64,000 bases of DNA from Prunus persica. Lineage: Eukaryota; Streptophyta; Magnoliopsida; Rosales; Rosaceae. This document shows, one piece after another, positions 35,665 to 47,057 of the stretch; the stretch's first letter is position 1; the number at the start of each line of letters is the position of its first letter. The position numbers were made by a program, and so were the translations under genes. The stretch spans positions 35,161,557 to 35,225,556 of the forward strand of contig NC_034009.1 in NCBI RefSeq assembly GCF_000346465.2, written 5' to 3'. The notes beneath the pieces were generated by a model, which searched no databases, was not told the origin of the DNA, and was given only the letters and a program-made list of their open reading frames with translations.

Positions 35665-37827
35665 ATGAGGGCACTGCACTCGCTCCTTGGCAGCACAGTG
35701 AATGCTTTGTGCAAGGTTTCGATAACCCATTGTAGAGAAATCAAATTAGGGGTCCTCGCAGACGTTTACTACGGCAACAATATCCTAAATGGATATGCAA
35801 GATGTCATGATTTTTTTCTTGCTCACAAAATGTTCGACGACATGCCCCAAAGAGACACTGTGTCTTGGAATACGATGATTGCTGGGCATGTGAACTATGG
35901 GAACTTTGAGACTGCGTGGGAGATACTAAGAGAGATGAAAGGATGCGGATTCGATTTTGATGGGTATACATTTGGAAGCATACTTAAGGGGGTCGCTTGT
36001 GCTTATCGATGTGATCTTGGGGAACAAGTGCATTCCATGGTTGTTAAGACTGGTTACGTGGGTAATGTTTATTCGGGAAGTGCTCTTTTGGACATGTATG
36101 CAAAGTGTGGGAGAGTTGAGGAAGCGTATGTGGTCTTCGATTCCTTGCCAGAACGTAATTCTGTGTCATGGAATGCATTAATTGCTGGTTTTGTGCAAGT
36201 AGGTGATCGTAAAACTGCATTTTGGTTGATGAATTGTATGGAGCAGGAGGGGGTGAAGCTTGATGATGGCGCAATTGCTCCAATATTGACATTACTTGAT
36301 GATGCTGAGTTTTACAAGTCCACAATGCAAATCCATTGTAAAATTCTGAAACATGGGCTGGATTGTAAAAGTACTGTGTGCAATGCCACAATCACTTCAT
36401 ACTCAGAGTGTGGGTCGATAGAAGATGCCGAAACAGTGTTTGATGGTGCTTTTGGTAGCAGAGATTTGGTAACATGGAATTCCATGCTAGCAGCATACTT
36501 GATTCATAAGAAAGAACTACTCGCTTGCAAACTCTTCATAGACATGCAAATGCTTGGGTTTGAACCAGATATCTACAGTTATACGAGCATCATCAGTGCC
36601 TATTCTGAAGATGTACATAAAAACCATGGAAAATCCTATCATGGATTGGTAATAAAAAGGGGACTAGAAAAGTCAGAGCCAATCTCTAATGCTTTGATAG
36701 CCAGGTATCTCAAGTCAAATAGCAATTCCATGGAAGAAGCATTACAGATATTTAAATCTATGGAGTCTAAGGATCGTGTTTCTTGGAACTCCATTTTGAC
36801 TGGATTATCACAAATGGGGTTGAATGAATATGCCTTGAAATTCTTTGGACATATGAGATACGCGGAGGTAGATATTGATCATTATGCCTTCTCAGCTGTC
36901 CTCAGGTCTTGTTCAGATTTAGCAACCCTCCAACTGGGTCAAGAGATACATGCCTTGGCACATAAGTCAGGGCTTGAGTCCAATGAATTTGTTGCTAGTT
37001 CTTTGATCTTTATGTATACTAAGTGTGGGATCATTGAGGATGCTAGAAAATCCTTTGAACAGACCCCCAAAGACAGCTCAATCACTTGGAATTCGATTAT
37101 TTTTGGATATGCACAGCATGGACAGGGATATGTTGCACTTGACCTCTTCTTCCAAATGAAGAAGGAAAAAGTGAAACTTGATCATATAACCTTTGTTGCA
37201 GTTCTAACAGCTTGTAGCCACATGGGTTTGGTTGAACAAGGCTGCAAGTTTCTAATGTCCATGGAATCGGATTATGGAATAACCCCACGAATGGAGCATT
37301 ATGCTTGTGCAGTGGATCTATATGGGCGCGCTGGGCGTCTAGATGAGGCGAAAGCTTTGATTGAAGCAATGCCTTTTAAACCCGATGCAATGGTTTTGAG
37401 GACTTTATTGGGTGCCTGTAGGGCTTGTGGGAATATTGAATTAGCTAGTCAAATAGCAGGCTATCTGCTAGAGCTAGAGCCTGAAGAGCACTGCACTTAT
37501 GTTCTTCTTTCCGACATGTATGGACATCTCAAAAGGTGGGATGAAAAAGCTAGTGTAAAGAGGCTTATGAGGGAAAGGGGTGTGAGAAAAGTCCCCGGTT
37601 GGAGTTGGATAGAAATTAAGAATGAGGTTTTTTCTTTCAAAGCTGAAGATCGTTCCCACTCCCATTGTGAAGAGATATATTGTGTATTGGGAGTTTTAAT
37701 GGAGGAAATCAAGAGGATGGATTTTGATGCTAATGTAAAGGCTTTGTTGCATGATTTGGATCCTATGGACTGGTACTGTGATAATGCTCTTCTCCAAAAC
37801 TGTGATTCAGTGTTGTCGGCTGCATAA
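35665..37827 (+). CDS. PLS-type pentatricopeptide repeat protein, E subgroup
   Basis: A single exon encodes 720 residues, as is usual for plant PPR genes. The start ATG at 35665 is the first in frame. Repeats run from about residue 35 to 600 in P, L and S forms; SWNTMIAG, SWNALIAG, TWNSMLAAY, SWNSILTG and TWNSIIFGY mark successive repeats. After them come E and E+ type motifs with YVLLSDMYGHLKRWDEKASV and VPGWSWIEIKNEVFSF. There is no DYW deaminase domain; the last ~70 residues are divergent. Such proteins bind organellar RNA base by base, mostly for C-to-U editing, with a deaminase supplied in trans. It resembles Arabidopsis At3g25970 as far as I recall. Targeting is unclear because the N-terminus is short. 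Confidence 0.93.
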   Translation: MRALHSLLGSTVNALCKVSITHCREIKLGVLADVYYGNNILNGYARCHDFFLAHKMFDDMPQRDTVSWNTMIAGHVNYGNFETAWEILREMKGCGFDFDGYTFGSILKGVACAYRCDLGEQVHSMVVKTGYVGNVYSGSALLDMYAKCGRVEEAYVVFDSLPERNSVSWNALIAGFVQVGDRKTAFWLMNCMEQEGVKLDDGAIAPILTLLDDAEFYKSTMQIHCKILKHGLDCKSTVCNATITSYSECGSIEDAETVFDGAFGSRDLVTWNSMLAAYLIHKKELLACKLFIDMQMLGFEPDIYSYTSIISAYSEDVHKNHGKSYHGLVIKRGLEKSEPISNALIARYLKSNSNSMEEALQIFKSMESKDRVSWNSILTGLSQMGLNEYALKFFGHMRYAEVDIDHYAFSAVLRSCSDLATLQLGQEIHALAHKSGLESNEFVASSLIFMYTKCGIIEDARKSFEQTPKDSSITWNSIIFGYAQHGQGYVALDLFFQMKKEKVKLDHITFVAVLTACSHMGLVEQGCKFLMSMESDYGITPRMEHYACAVDLYGRAGRLDEAKALIEAMPFKPDAMVLRTLLGACRACGNIELASQIAGYLLELEPEEHCTYVLLSDMYGHLKRWDEKASVKRLMRERGVRKVPGWSWIEIKNEVFSFKAEDRSHSHCEEIYCVLGVLMEEIKRMDFDANVKALLHDLDPMDWYCDNALLQNCDSVLSAA

Positions 37828-40800
37828 GGCAAGCTCACCAACTTTTTTCAAGATACCAAATTTTGTTTCACATCCGTATACGCTGTTGGATCGTTATTTC
37901 TTCTAATGATGCATATTACTTTTTTTTTCCCCTGAAAAAAGGGACTTGAGACTTTGGAAATGGTTCAAGTTAATCAAATTTCTCATTCAATATGAACATA
38001 GGCTGGTTACCAAGGAATGAAGCAATCGTTGAAATGCAAATGTGATTTCTTTCTACTTTACTTCATTGTGAAGCATTTTTACTTGCCTTGTTGCTAATGT
38101 GAACTTATTGCAAAAACCCTTTTGCTTATAGACAAGAACATTTTCTGATGTGAGAACCAGAAAAAGGTGATGGGAGGTTTTAAGGGAACTCCTGCCCTCG
38201 GAGACAGAAACCCTTTCACTTATAGACAAGAACTCTAGTTGCTCAAGGGTTGATATTGTTATGGACTTTTATTAAAATCATTAATTTCTGTTTTTTCTGT
38301 TGCATTGAACATATTTTAATAAACAATTTCAATTATTACATCATAAGGGGTGATGACTTTTCGAAGGGAACATCCCAAGAGTGTGAATACAAATAAAACT
38401 TCATCTTTATGTAGTTTGGATCATTGCTTGATGAATATTTAACAAAACACTAGAATGCCAAAAGCAATGAGCTGCCATGACAGGAATTTCCTTTGTCTTA
38501 TGTATCCTCATCTTTCCCAATGCAAATGTACCTTCAGATTCAGAAGCTTGCTAGCACCAAACATTGACTCAGTCTCTCTCAACTACATTACATTTATATT
38601 GTAGAAAGAAAGCCTTCTGGGTTTCATTTGTTTCTTTGGGTTGGTTTTCTTTTGGCATTTTGCAACACCAAATTGGCAGCCGGTGACAGATGATTAATTA
38701 CTAGTTTGAAGATTTGATATAATCTTAGGCACTATAAAAGTAGCCTTGTTAATTAGTTTGATTAATGTATAATATTTGATGTAATGGGTTGTCAAGATTT
38801 TATCCAGAGATTCAGAGAAATCTTTTTTTTTTCAATTTTTATTAAACCCTTTTCATCTTTTTCAATGGTGCACAGTGCACTATCTGAGTGGGGGAATTGG
38901 GAAACTAATGGATGAAAAATAATAATTGGGGCATGCCAAATTGACAAATGCGTAAAGAAGATGAAGCCTATCAAAAACATTACTTGTTGGCAATTGGAAA
39001 CTGCAGGATGATTGGAAGTTAAGCCATCAAAATCTCTATAAGCATCTCTCTCTCACTCATCTTTTGGGACAGATTCCAGCTTTCTTCCACCACCCACTAC
39101 AACCTCTCTGTCTACCCCACACCCAAGCAAGATTCCAACTGATCATCTTCGCTCTCTGATAACAGTTTCCAGCTATTAATTTATTCCCACCAGAAATTAG
39201 GGATGTCCCATTCACAATCAAACAAACACAAGATAACTTTGCTGGACCAACCTTGCTGCTGGCCGCCCATTTTCTTTAATTCTACTAAGGCAATTACATT
39301 ATTTGTCTTAATCTCAAATATCATGAAGTACAGAAATGATAAGTTTAGTTTGGATCGTAAGAATATAGTGGCGGATTCAGATATTTTTCTTCACGCTACA
39401 ATGGTAAATACAATTAGTTTCTACCTCAACCTTTTTGAGGCATTTCGACAAACTGTTTAAGGAAAATATCAATAGCTAACTGAATTGATGAGCCAGATTA
39501 AGAACATAGATGTCCGAGTGGAGAATATAGTAATTTATAAACAAATGAATCGTTCCAATAATAATTTTTTAAAAGAACTAATGATAGAGACCAATTGTTT
39601 AAATTAAACAACACTTGGTTTTCTTGTAATAATTTCAACTAGTTGGATTGGATGATTGGTGTGCTCATCGTGGACTCAATTATTTCTTCGGCAAGTGTAC
39701 AATTATGTTGATCAGGTCAACATGGCTCCTATACACGATATGTATGAATACTAATATTGTATGATGTTGTCAAATTATCAATCCGAAGAATTCATGTTAT
39801 ACAATTTGGATGATAAAATATTAATCAGCATGCCAGAGACTTACATAATAGAACGAATAATTGTTAGTTATAGTGGAGTTTTAACTTGTGGAGTACGTTA
39901 GAAGTGGGGTGGGGGGATTTTGGGTGGGTGGGAAACCACTTGAAATCCAATATTTTTACTTTTTGAGCAAATAAAAGCATGAAAAATAATTTCATGATTC
40001 CATCGACCTCCCACCCCATCCCATCCCAGCAGCCTCTCTCCACCGAAAAATCAAGTGCCGCAGATTACAGGATGATTGATTGCTTCCTATCTCTTTTTCT
40101 GTGTGAAAGTGAAAAAACCAATCAATAAAAGAGAACAAAAAGACCCAACATTGTTGACAATTGAGAACGTTGTCTTTATAGACCATTTTGGTTGGACCCA
40201 AGTCATTCAAGTGTGAAACTACCAACTATGAAGTAGTGCCATTCGTATGGTAAAACAACAAGAGAACAAAACAAATAATGGATGCTGAAAAATACTGATT
40301 GTTAATATTTTATGTTTCTTCTGGAAGGATGAGATGAATGCAAGAATTTAATTAAGGTTCCTAATCTCAGAATTTGCCTAATTAACAAGAAAATCATGTC
40401 CTCCGGAAAAAAAAAAAAAAATTAATAATGATAACAAGAAAATCATGTCCGTACAGTAATGCTAATCAGGGTAGTACACAGGTTCACTAAGCAATCAGGT
40501 GTGGGATCCCTTTAGCTATCAGTAGGACAGATAAATGGCCGTGCTTTTAATACAAGAAAGTCTTCATTCTACATTCTCATTCGGTCTCATACTACAATGT
40601 AGTTTAATAATTAGAAACGTCTCTTTTAGGGCACTCTTTAAATCATATGTAAAAAAAAAAACAACTAAATTGGAAATCGTTTAGTCATTTAATTGTTATT
40701 GGACGAACACAGAACTATCCCAATGTTACTCAATCAGGTTAAACGAACTCCAATTTTGTTTTTGTTTTTTGTTTTTTTTTGGGTATAAATGATCTTTAAA

Positions 40801-41466
40801 GTGCTATACCTCGAAAGTAAACGGTTTTCATCCTCATACGACAACAGAAAGAAGAAGTACAAATGCAAATGGAATGTAGCAAACTTTCCCCTATTAATCT
40901 ACCAGAATTAATTATCAAACGTTTAGTGCTAATGACGAAGAGTGAGGTCAATGTAAGGCGGTTGCCTAAGGTCACACTCATAGGCATAGCCAAGGCCCAT
41001 GCTGTGCTTTATCCCAAACAAAATGGTGAGCTAAGGCTGCCTCCTCACCTATAGCCTATAGGCACTTTTAAGCGCTATGTATTTGTCAATATCTGTACAC
41101 GATGGTTGGACTCAATTTATCTTTATAAAAAAAATAATAGTTTCACGAGAAATTATTATATGATATCGGAAAATGCATATAAATATATTGCATATGTATT
41201 TATGTTAATTAATGTAACACCCTATATACTCTCATATCTACTTATATTTTCGAAACAAATCCATGGATGATGTCGTTTTGTGTATTTGACATTGATGTGG
41301 AAGCTGCATAATAATTTTTTACTGTTATAATGGGTGACGTGTGAGAATTGGAAACCCATTGTCTCTCCATTCAGCTTATAAGGCTAAAGGGATGTATGCT
41401 TTGAGGAGCAAACATCATTTTACATCTGTGGGTGGGAGTTTAGGTTAGCTAGCTTGTGAAATAATC
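37828..41466. other. Long intergenic region, no gene recognised
   Basis: About 3.6 kb with only short open frames. A pyrimidine-rich stretch near 39040-39180 resembles a 5' leader, but the frame after it (39203-39460) has no known domain. A G-rich stretch lies near 39900-39932. A TTATAAGG box near 41376-41383 lies about 85 bases before the protease start and could be its TATA element. Confidence 0.5.
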
Positions 41467-43959
41467 ATGGCAGCTCCCATTTCTAGCTCCTCCTTCCTCA
41501 TGAGGTATATCATTTGTTGCTCTGGTTTTCTATGCCTAATTCTGTGCTCTTTGGAGAAGGGCTTTGCCTTGGAAGAAAGAGAACATGCTCACACAGTTGA
41601 AGTCAATTCTCTGCTGCCTGCAACCACCTGCAGCTCCTCCTCCTCCACCAAAGGTCAATATCTCTGAAACCCTTTTTGTTTATCTCTCTCCCTCTTTCTA
41701 TCCTCTGTGTGCATGTTTTCTTGTCATATTTGCTTTAATTTGATTGCAATGGTGGAAGTAGATATACATATATTTATATATACAGTACTGCTGCTGCTGG
41801 TAATCGGAGAATCCAATTCTTTAACCCATGAGCAACAAGCCATAAGAACATTTCTTTCTATAAAATATATATATATATATATTTAAGGGGATACTTTGAT
41901 AAAGATGGCATAGATTAGATTCTGCAAAATCTTAAAATGGTTTATTATTTTTGAAATAATAATAATAAAGTTTTGGTAGGAGATGTAACTTTCAGCAGCA
42001 TGCATATATAATAATATTATATTGTCAATAAACTTATAATTTAGTGTTACATAAATAATTAAAGAGTTTTTCCTTCCAGGGTTTTGTTAATTGAGATCAT
42101 CATTTTTGTTTATGGATCATTTAATTTACGGATTAAAAGATTTGATGGTATTAATTAAGTTTTTGTTTAAAGATTACGCATGCAATCAGTAAACATGACT
42201 CTTTATTTAATTAATTAAAGGAATTTCGACTATGATTGCTCATTACAAACACAAACACACAAAGACATATGTGAGTTTTGAGTTTCTTCCCACTTGGAAG
42301 TCCTTTTTTGCAAGCTACGTAATCATCAAGCATGTTCCTTCCTGCGCCAATCATGGCCACATAAGCAGGTACGATAGGCACTGCCAGCCAGCAGGCCATG
42401 ACACCCTTCCATATTGATGCCTAGTGCCGACATATACCAAAATAATTTGTGCATAAGTTGGTCTTTACATTAAAACAGAATCATGGAACTAATTTTGTCC
42501 CAATATAGAAGTTCCGATATATTGAATTGTTGTGCAATTTAATTAGTTCCTATCTTATTATTTTTTAAATTTATTAAACAACGATAAAGACATTAAGTCT
42601 AATTTAATAAAAATAATTCAATTCAAACCGAGTCACTAATCATAGTTGTAAATTATTTGAAATTCAGGTCATATGAGCAAGCATGCATCATCATCAGTGC
42701 TGAAAGTGGTACACAAGCATGGCCCATGTTCCCGACTCAAGAAGCACAAATCCAAAACTCCAACTCATGCTCAAATCCTCCAGCAAGACCAAGCCCGAGT
42801 CAACTCAATCCACTCCCGAGTCAACTCCAAGAAGCAATTGAAAAGCGTCGACGATCTACGCGAATCGGCGGCCACCACCATTCCGGCCCAGTCCGGAAGC
42901 GTCGTCGGAGCGGGAAACTACATAGTCAACGTGGGCCTGGGCTCTCCCAAGAAGCAGCTATCGCTCATTTTCGACACGGGCAGCGACCTCACTTGGACCC
43001 AATGTAGACCATGTGTAAAATCTTGTTACAAACAGAAAGAGCCCATCTTCGACCCTTCTCTCTCCGCCTCCTACGCCAACGTCTCCTGCACCTCCGCCAC
43101 GTGCACTCAGCTGGGTTCGGCCACTGGAAACACCCCCGGCTGCACCGCCTCCACGTCCACCTGCATCTACGGCATCCAGTACGGCGATCAGTCGTTCTCC
43201 GTCGGCTACTTCGGCAAGGAGAAGCTGAGCTTGACGAACACAGACGTGTTTGATGGGTTTCTGTTCGGGTGTGGCCAGAACAACCAAGGCCTTTTCGGCG
43301 GCGCTGCCGGTTTGCTCGGTCTCGGCCGAAACCAAATCTCCCTTGTGGAACAATCGGCTAAAAAATACAACCGGTTCTTCTCCTACTGCCTCCCTTCCAC
43401 CTCGAGCTCCACCGGCTACCTCAGCTTCGGCAAAGGCGGCGGATCTTCCAACGCCGTCAAGTTCACGGCCCTCTCCACCGTCTCCCAAGGCGACTCGTTT
43501 TACGGCCTCAACGTCGTCGGGATCAACGTCGGCGGGACTAAATTGCCGATTTCGGCTTCGGTCTTTTCGTCTTCGGGAACGATCATAGATTCCGGAACGG
43601 TGATCACGCGGCTGCCGCCGACGGCGTACAGCTCGTTGAAGGCGGCGTTTCGTCAGAGGATGAAGAGCTATCCGCTGACTCAGGAGCTCTCGATACTCGA
43701 CACTTGCTACGACTTCAGCAGCTTCAAAACGGTGTCGTATCCGAAGATTTCGTTCGTGTTTGACGGCGGGCTTACGCAGGACTTGGACGCGACGGGGATA
43801 CTGTACGTGGCGAGCGCGGATCAGGTTTGCCTGGCGTTTGCAGGGAATGGGGACGATAGCGACATTGGGATTTTTGGGAACGTTCAGCAGAAGAGGCTGC
43901 AGGTGGTGTATGATATTGCTGGTGGAAAGGTCGGATTTGCCCCTGCAGCATGCCCCTGA
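41467..43959 (+). CDS. Nepenthesin-like aspartic protease, AED1-like, copy 1
   Basis: Two exons, 41467-41653 and 42668-43959, join in phase 1 to give 492 residues. Residues 1-35 are a signal peptide. A propeptide with SVLKVVHKHGPCS (about 72-84) precedes the A1B catalytic domain. The two catalytic aspartates are Asp165 in FDTGSDLTWTQC and Asp370 in IIDSGTVITRLP. The Cys-rich nepenthesin insert (CRPC, CYKQ, CTSATCTQL, CIYG) is present. The C-terminus ends in GKVGFAPAACP, with no GPI signal, so it is probably secreted. The closest relatives I recall are Arabidopsis At5g10760 (AED1, an apoplastic, salicylate-induced suppressor of systemic immunity) and its neighbour At5g10770. Exon 2 is clearly more GC-rich than its flanks. 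Copy 2 lies 1.5 kb downstream in the same direction. Confidence 0.92.
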
Positions 43960-45443
43960 GCTATGGCTATATTATTATGCAATGCATGCAGCTACCCAGC
44001 TTTGCTAATGAAGAAGACAATCTTGGAGTTAGCACAAATGGGGCTGTTATATTAATATAAAGACTACTTAATTAAGGCTAGTTTTAAATTAGCTTAATTA
44101 AGCTAGCTAATTAACCCATTGTTGATTGAAGAAGATGATCATCAATTGGTATAAAAGTATAGTTGTGATACATATAGACTAATTGGAACAAGCTATAGTG
44201 ACAATTGGTTTGTGTGTTGGTGTAATAGCTAGCTAAAGAATGGAAAGTATGCAATGCAAGTTGTACATAAATAAAACAATGTTGGATTATTTAGCTAATT
44301 TCGGGCATGCAAAATAGGATGAATCTCTCTTAATTTGGTCTTGCCTCAAACGAAATGCCCAATTAAGAATCAAGGATTGATTGGTGTTAATGGGGTCTAG
44401 TTCAGTGAAAAATGGTATTGATTTGAATACTAGAGGTCTCAGCTTTCGAATTCCCATAACATCATTTGTGTGTATGTATATGAGTATTTTTGAACTACTC
44501 CAAAAAGAATGATGGTTATTGGATCATTTACCAATCTGAGTCTGATAGACTCTATATTTATTTTATATTTTCCATATAAGTAAGATTATAAAAAAGTGAA
44601 TTCCATTATAGAGCCGTGTGCAAAAGAAAATGCATGTACGGTTGTAGACTATCGCTTATACTAAAAAAATCAATTGGTAAAAAAAATCTTGAGGTTCTTG
44701 GTCTGTAAACCGACTTGGTGAGTGAGTGGACAATCAAAGCCCAGACTTGTCGTTACTTTGAGTTTGTTTGACCGGTATTGGTAGGCCAATAAGCCCAATA
44801 TACAAAAATATAAAAATGAAAAACTCTTGATTAATTTAATAATGTTACCTTAAAGTCTGTTGACTTATTGACTTTGAAAATGGCATATGATGATAATATG
44901 CGCAACAGGCGCATGGATAGTTCCAAATTTATGTTTGGTGTAGTTTGAAAAATGCCACCGTGGATACAAATTACAATGACAAGACGCTGAAATGGCGCCA
45001 TGACATTGATCACCAACAGGAACGTCTTCTATACTTTCCAGACACCAAGTCCTCTGCGCTTTAATCACAATATTGACAGGTGATGGATAATTAATTAAAC
45101 GACTATAATGTTAAAAAAAAAAATATTGCATTTGTTTATTTTGTAGGTCATAATTATATGTTTTAATAATTTTTAAATTGTCTAATATTTTGTAAATATT
45201 ATCTATAAATTACGACTCACTCGGTTGAAATATAATTTATCAATTAGTTGGAGTCTACAGAGACTTGACCAATTAGTTGTCAATTATGAATTGAAAACTA
45301 TACGTCTCATCACTAAATGCTTGGAAATTAAGGCCAATAAACCCGGTGGACATCCATGTCTCCAATTAGCCTATATAAGGCCAAGAGTATGCTTACATTA
45401 CAGCAGCAACTCAATAATCTAGAGGCAATCTTGTTAATTATTC
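43960..45443. promoter_or_regulatory. Promoter region of AED1-like copy 2
   Basis: The first part holds the 3' UTR of copy 1. W-box cores TTGAC(C/T) occur at 44768-44773, 44860-44865, 44868-44873 and 45265-45270, two only eight bases apart. A TATA box CTATATAAGG lies at 45371-45380, about 65-75 bases before the ATG. W-boxes bind WRKY factors and would fit defence-linked expression, but this is inference. Confidence 0.65.
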
Positions 45444-47057
45444 ATGGCAACTCCCATGATTTCTAGCTCCTCCTTCCTTAGGTTTTTCATGGCTTTCTTC
45501 TCTGTATTTCTATGCCTAATTCTCTGCTCTTTCGAGAACGGATTTGCTTTGGCAGCAAGAGATACAAAACCCCACCTTATGCCACATACCACTCACACAG
45601 TTGAAGTAAACTCTCTTCTACCAGCAACCACCTGCAGCCCCTCCACCAAAGGTTAATTCATCCCATATTATATATATAATTTAATTTCAATGCATTTATG
45701 TATCTCTAACACACACACACACTCTCTCTCTCTCTCTCTATGCATACATGTTTCGATGATCTCAGGTCATAACAATAACAAGGCATCATCGGTATTGAAA
45801 GTGGTGCACAAACATGGGCCATGCTCCAAATTCCACAAATCATCAAAAACTTCAACCACAACTAGTGATGAAAAATACCATGCTCAAATCCTCGAGCAAG
45901 ACCAGGCCCGAGTCAACTCAATCCACTCCCGCCTCAACCACAACAACAACAAAGACCCACTCACCCAATCCGCCGCCACCACCCTCCCCGCCAAGTCTGG
46001 TATCGTTATCGGCTCAGGGAACTACATTGTCACCGTCAGCCTCGGTACACCAGCCAAGCAACTCTCCCTCGTCTTCGACACTGGCAGCGACCTCACCTGG
46101 ACCCAATGCCAGCCATGTCCTACTACTCGGTCTTGTTACAAACAGACTGAGCCCATCTTCAACCCTTCTCTCTCCGCCTCATACAAAAAGATCCCATGTA
46201 CCACCGCCGCGTGTACTCAGCTCCCATCCTCCGGCCTCGAACAAAGCTGCTCCGCCTCCACCTGCCTTTACATCGCCGTTTACGGTGACAACTCCTTCTC
46301 TAAAGGGGTATTTGGCAGCGAAAAGCTTACATTGACCCCTACGGACGTTTTTGAAAGTTTCCTCTTCGGCTGCGGCCTAGACAACGGAGGCCTATTCAGA
46401 GGATCCGCCGGTTTGCTAGGTCTCGGCCGGAGCAGCATCTCCTTCGTCGAGCAAACCGCCAATAAATACAACCGGTTCTTCTCCTACTGCCTCCCGTCGA
46501 CTTCCAGCTCCACCGGTCACCTCACCTTCGGTGACGGAGGCTCTCCTAACGGCGTTAAGTTCACGAAGCTCATCACGTCATCCCAAAGCGAGTCGTTTTA
46601 CGGCCTCGGCCTCGCCGGCATCAAAGTCGGTGGGAGCCAGCTGTCGATTGCGCCCTCGGTCTTTTCGTCTTCTGGAACGATCATCGACTCGGGGACGGTG
46701 ATCACGAGGTTGCCGGCGACGGCATACGCAGTGTTGCGGGGCGCGTTTCGGGAGGCGATGAAGAACTACACACTGACTAATGGCGATTCGTTGCTGGACA
46801 CGTGTTACGATTTCAGCGGCTTGAACACGGTGTCATATCCGAAGATAGCGTTTGTGTTTGGGGATGGACTTACGGTGGACTTGGACGCGACCGGGATATT
46901 GTTTCCGATAAGTCCTTCGCACGTTTGCTTGGCGTTTGCCGGAAACAAGGATGATAGAGACGTCGGGATTATTGGGAATCTTCAACAGAAGAGGTTGGAG
47001 GTTGTGTATGACGTGGCCGGAGGAAAAGTCGGATTTGCCCCTGCAGGTTGCGATTGA
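45444..47057 (+). CDS. Nepenthesin-like aspartic protease, AED1-like, copy 2
   Basis: Two exons, 45444-45651 and 45766-47057, join in phase 1 to give 499 residues. Exon 2 is exactly as long as exon 2 of copy 1 (1,292 bases). The signal peptide (~1-36) is close to that of copy 1. The catalytic aspartates are Asp174 in FDTGSDLTWTQC and Asp377 in IIDSGTVITRLP. The Cys pattern of the nepenthesin insert is kept (CQPC, CYKQ, CTTAACTQL). The intron is only 114 bases, against about 1 kb in copy 1. The copies have clear sequence differences in the insert and propeptide but no break, so both are probably active secreted proteases. Confidence 0.93.

Noticed and set aside
38792..41054. Short frames in the 37.8-41.4 kb gap as genes
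   Set aside because: No domain, no plausible splice partners and no codon bias seen.
42958..43488. 176-codon minus-strand frame, Gly/Glu rich
   Set aside because: It is opposite the GC-rich protease exon; GC-rich coding DNA often leaves the other strand open.
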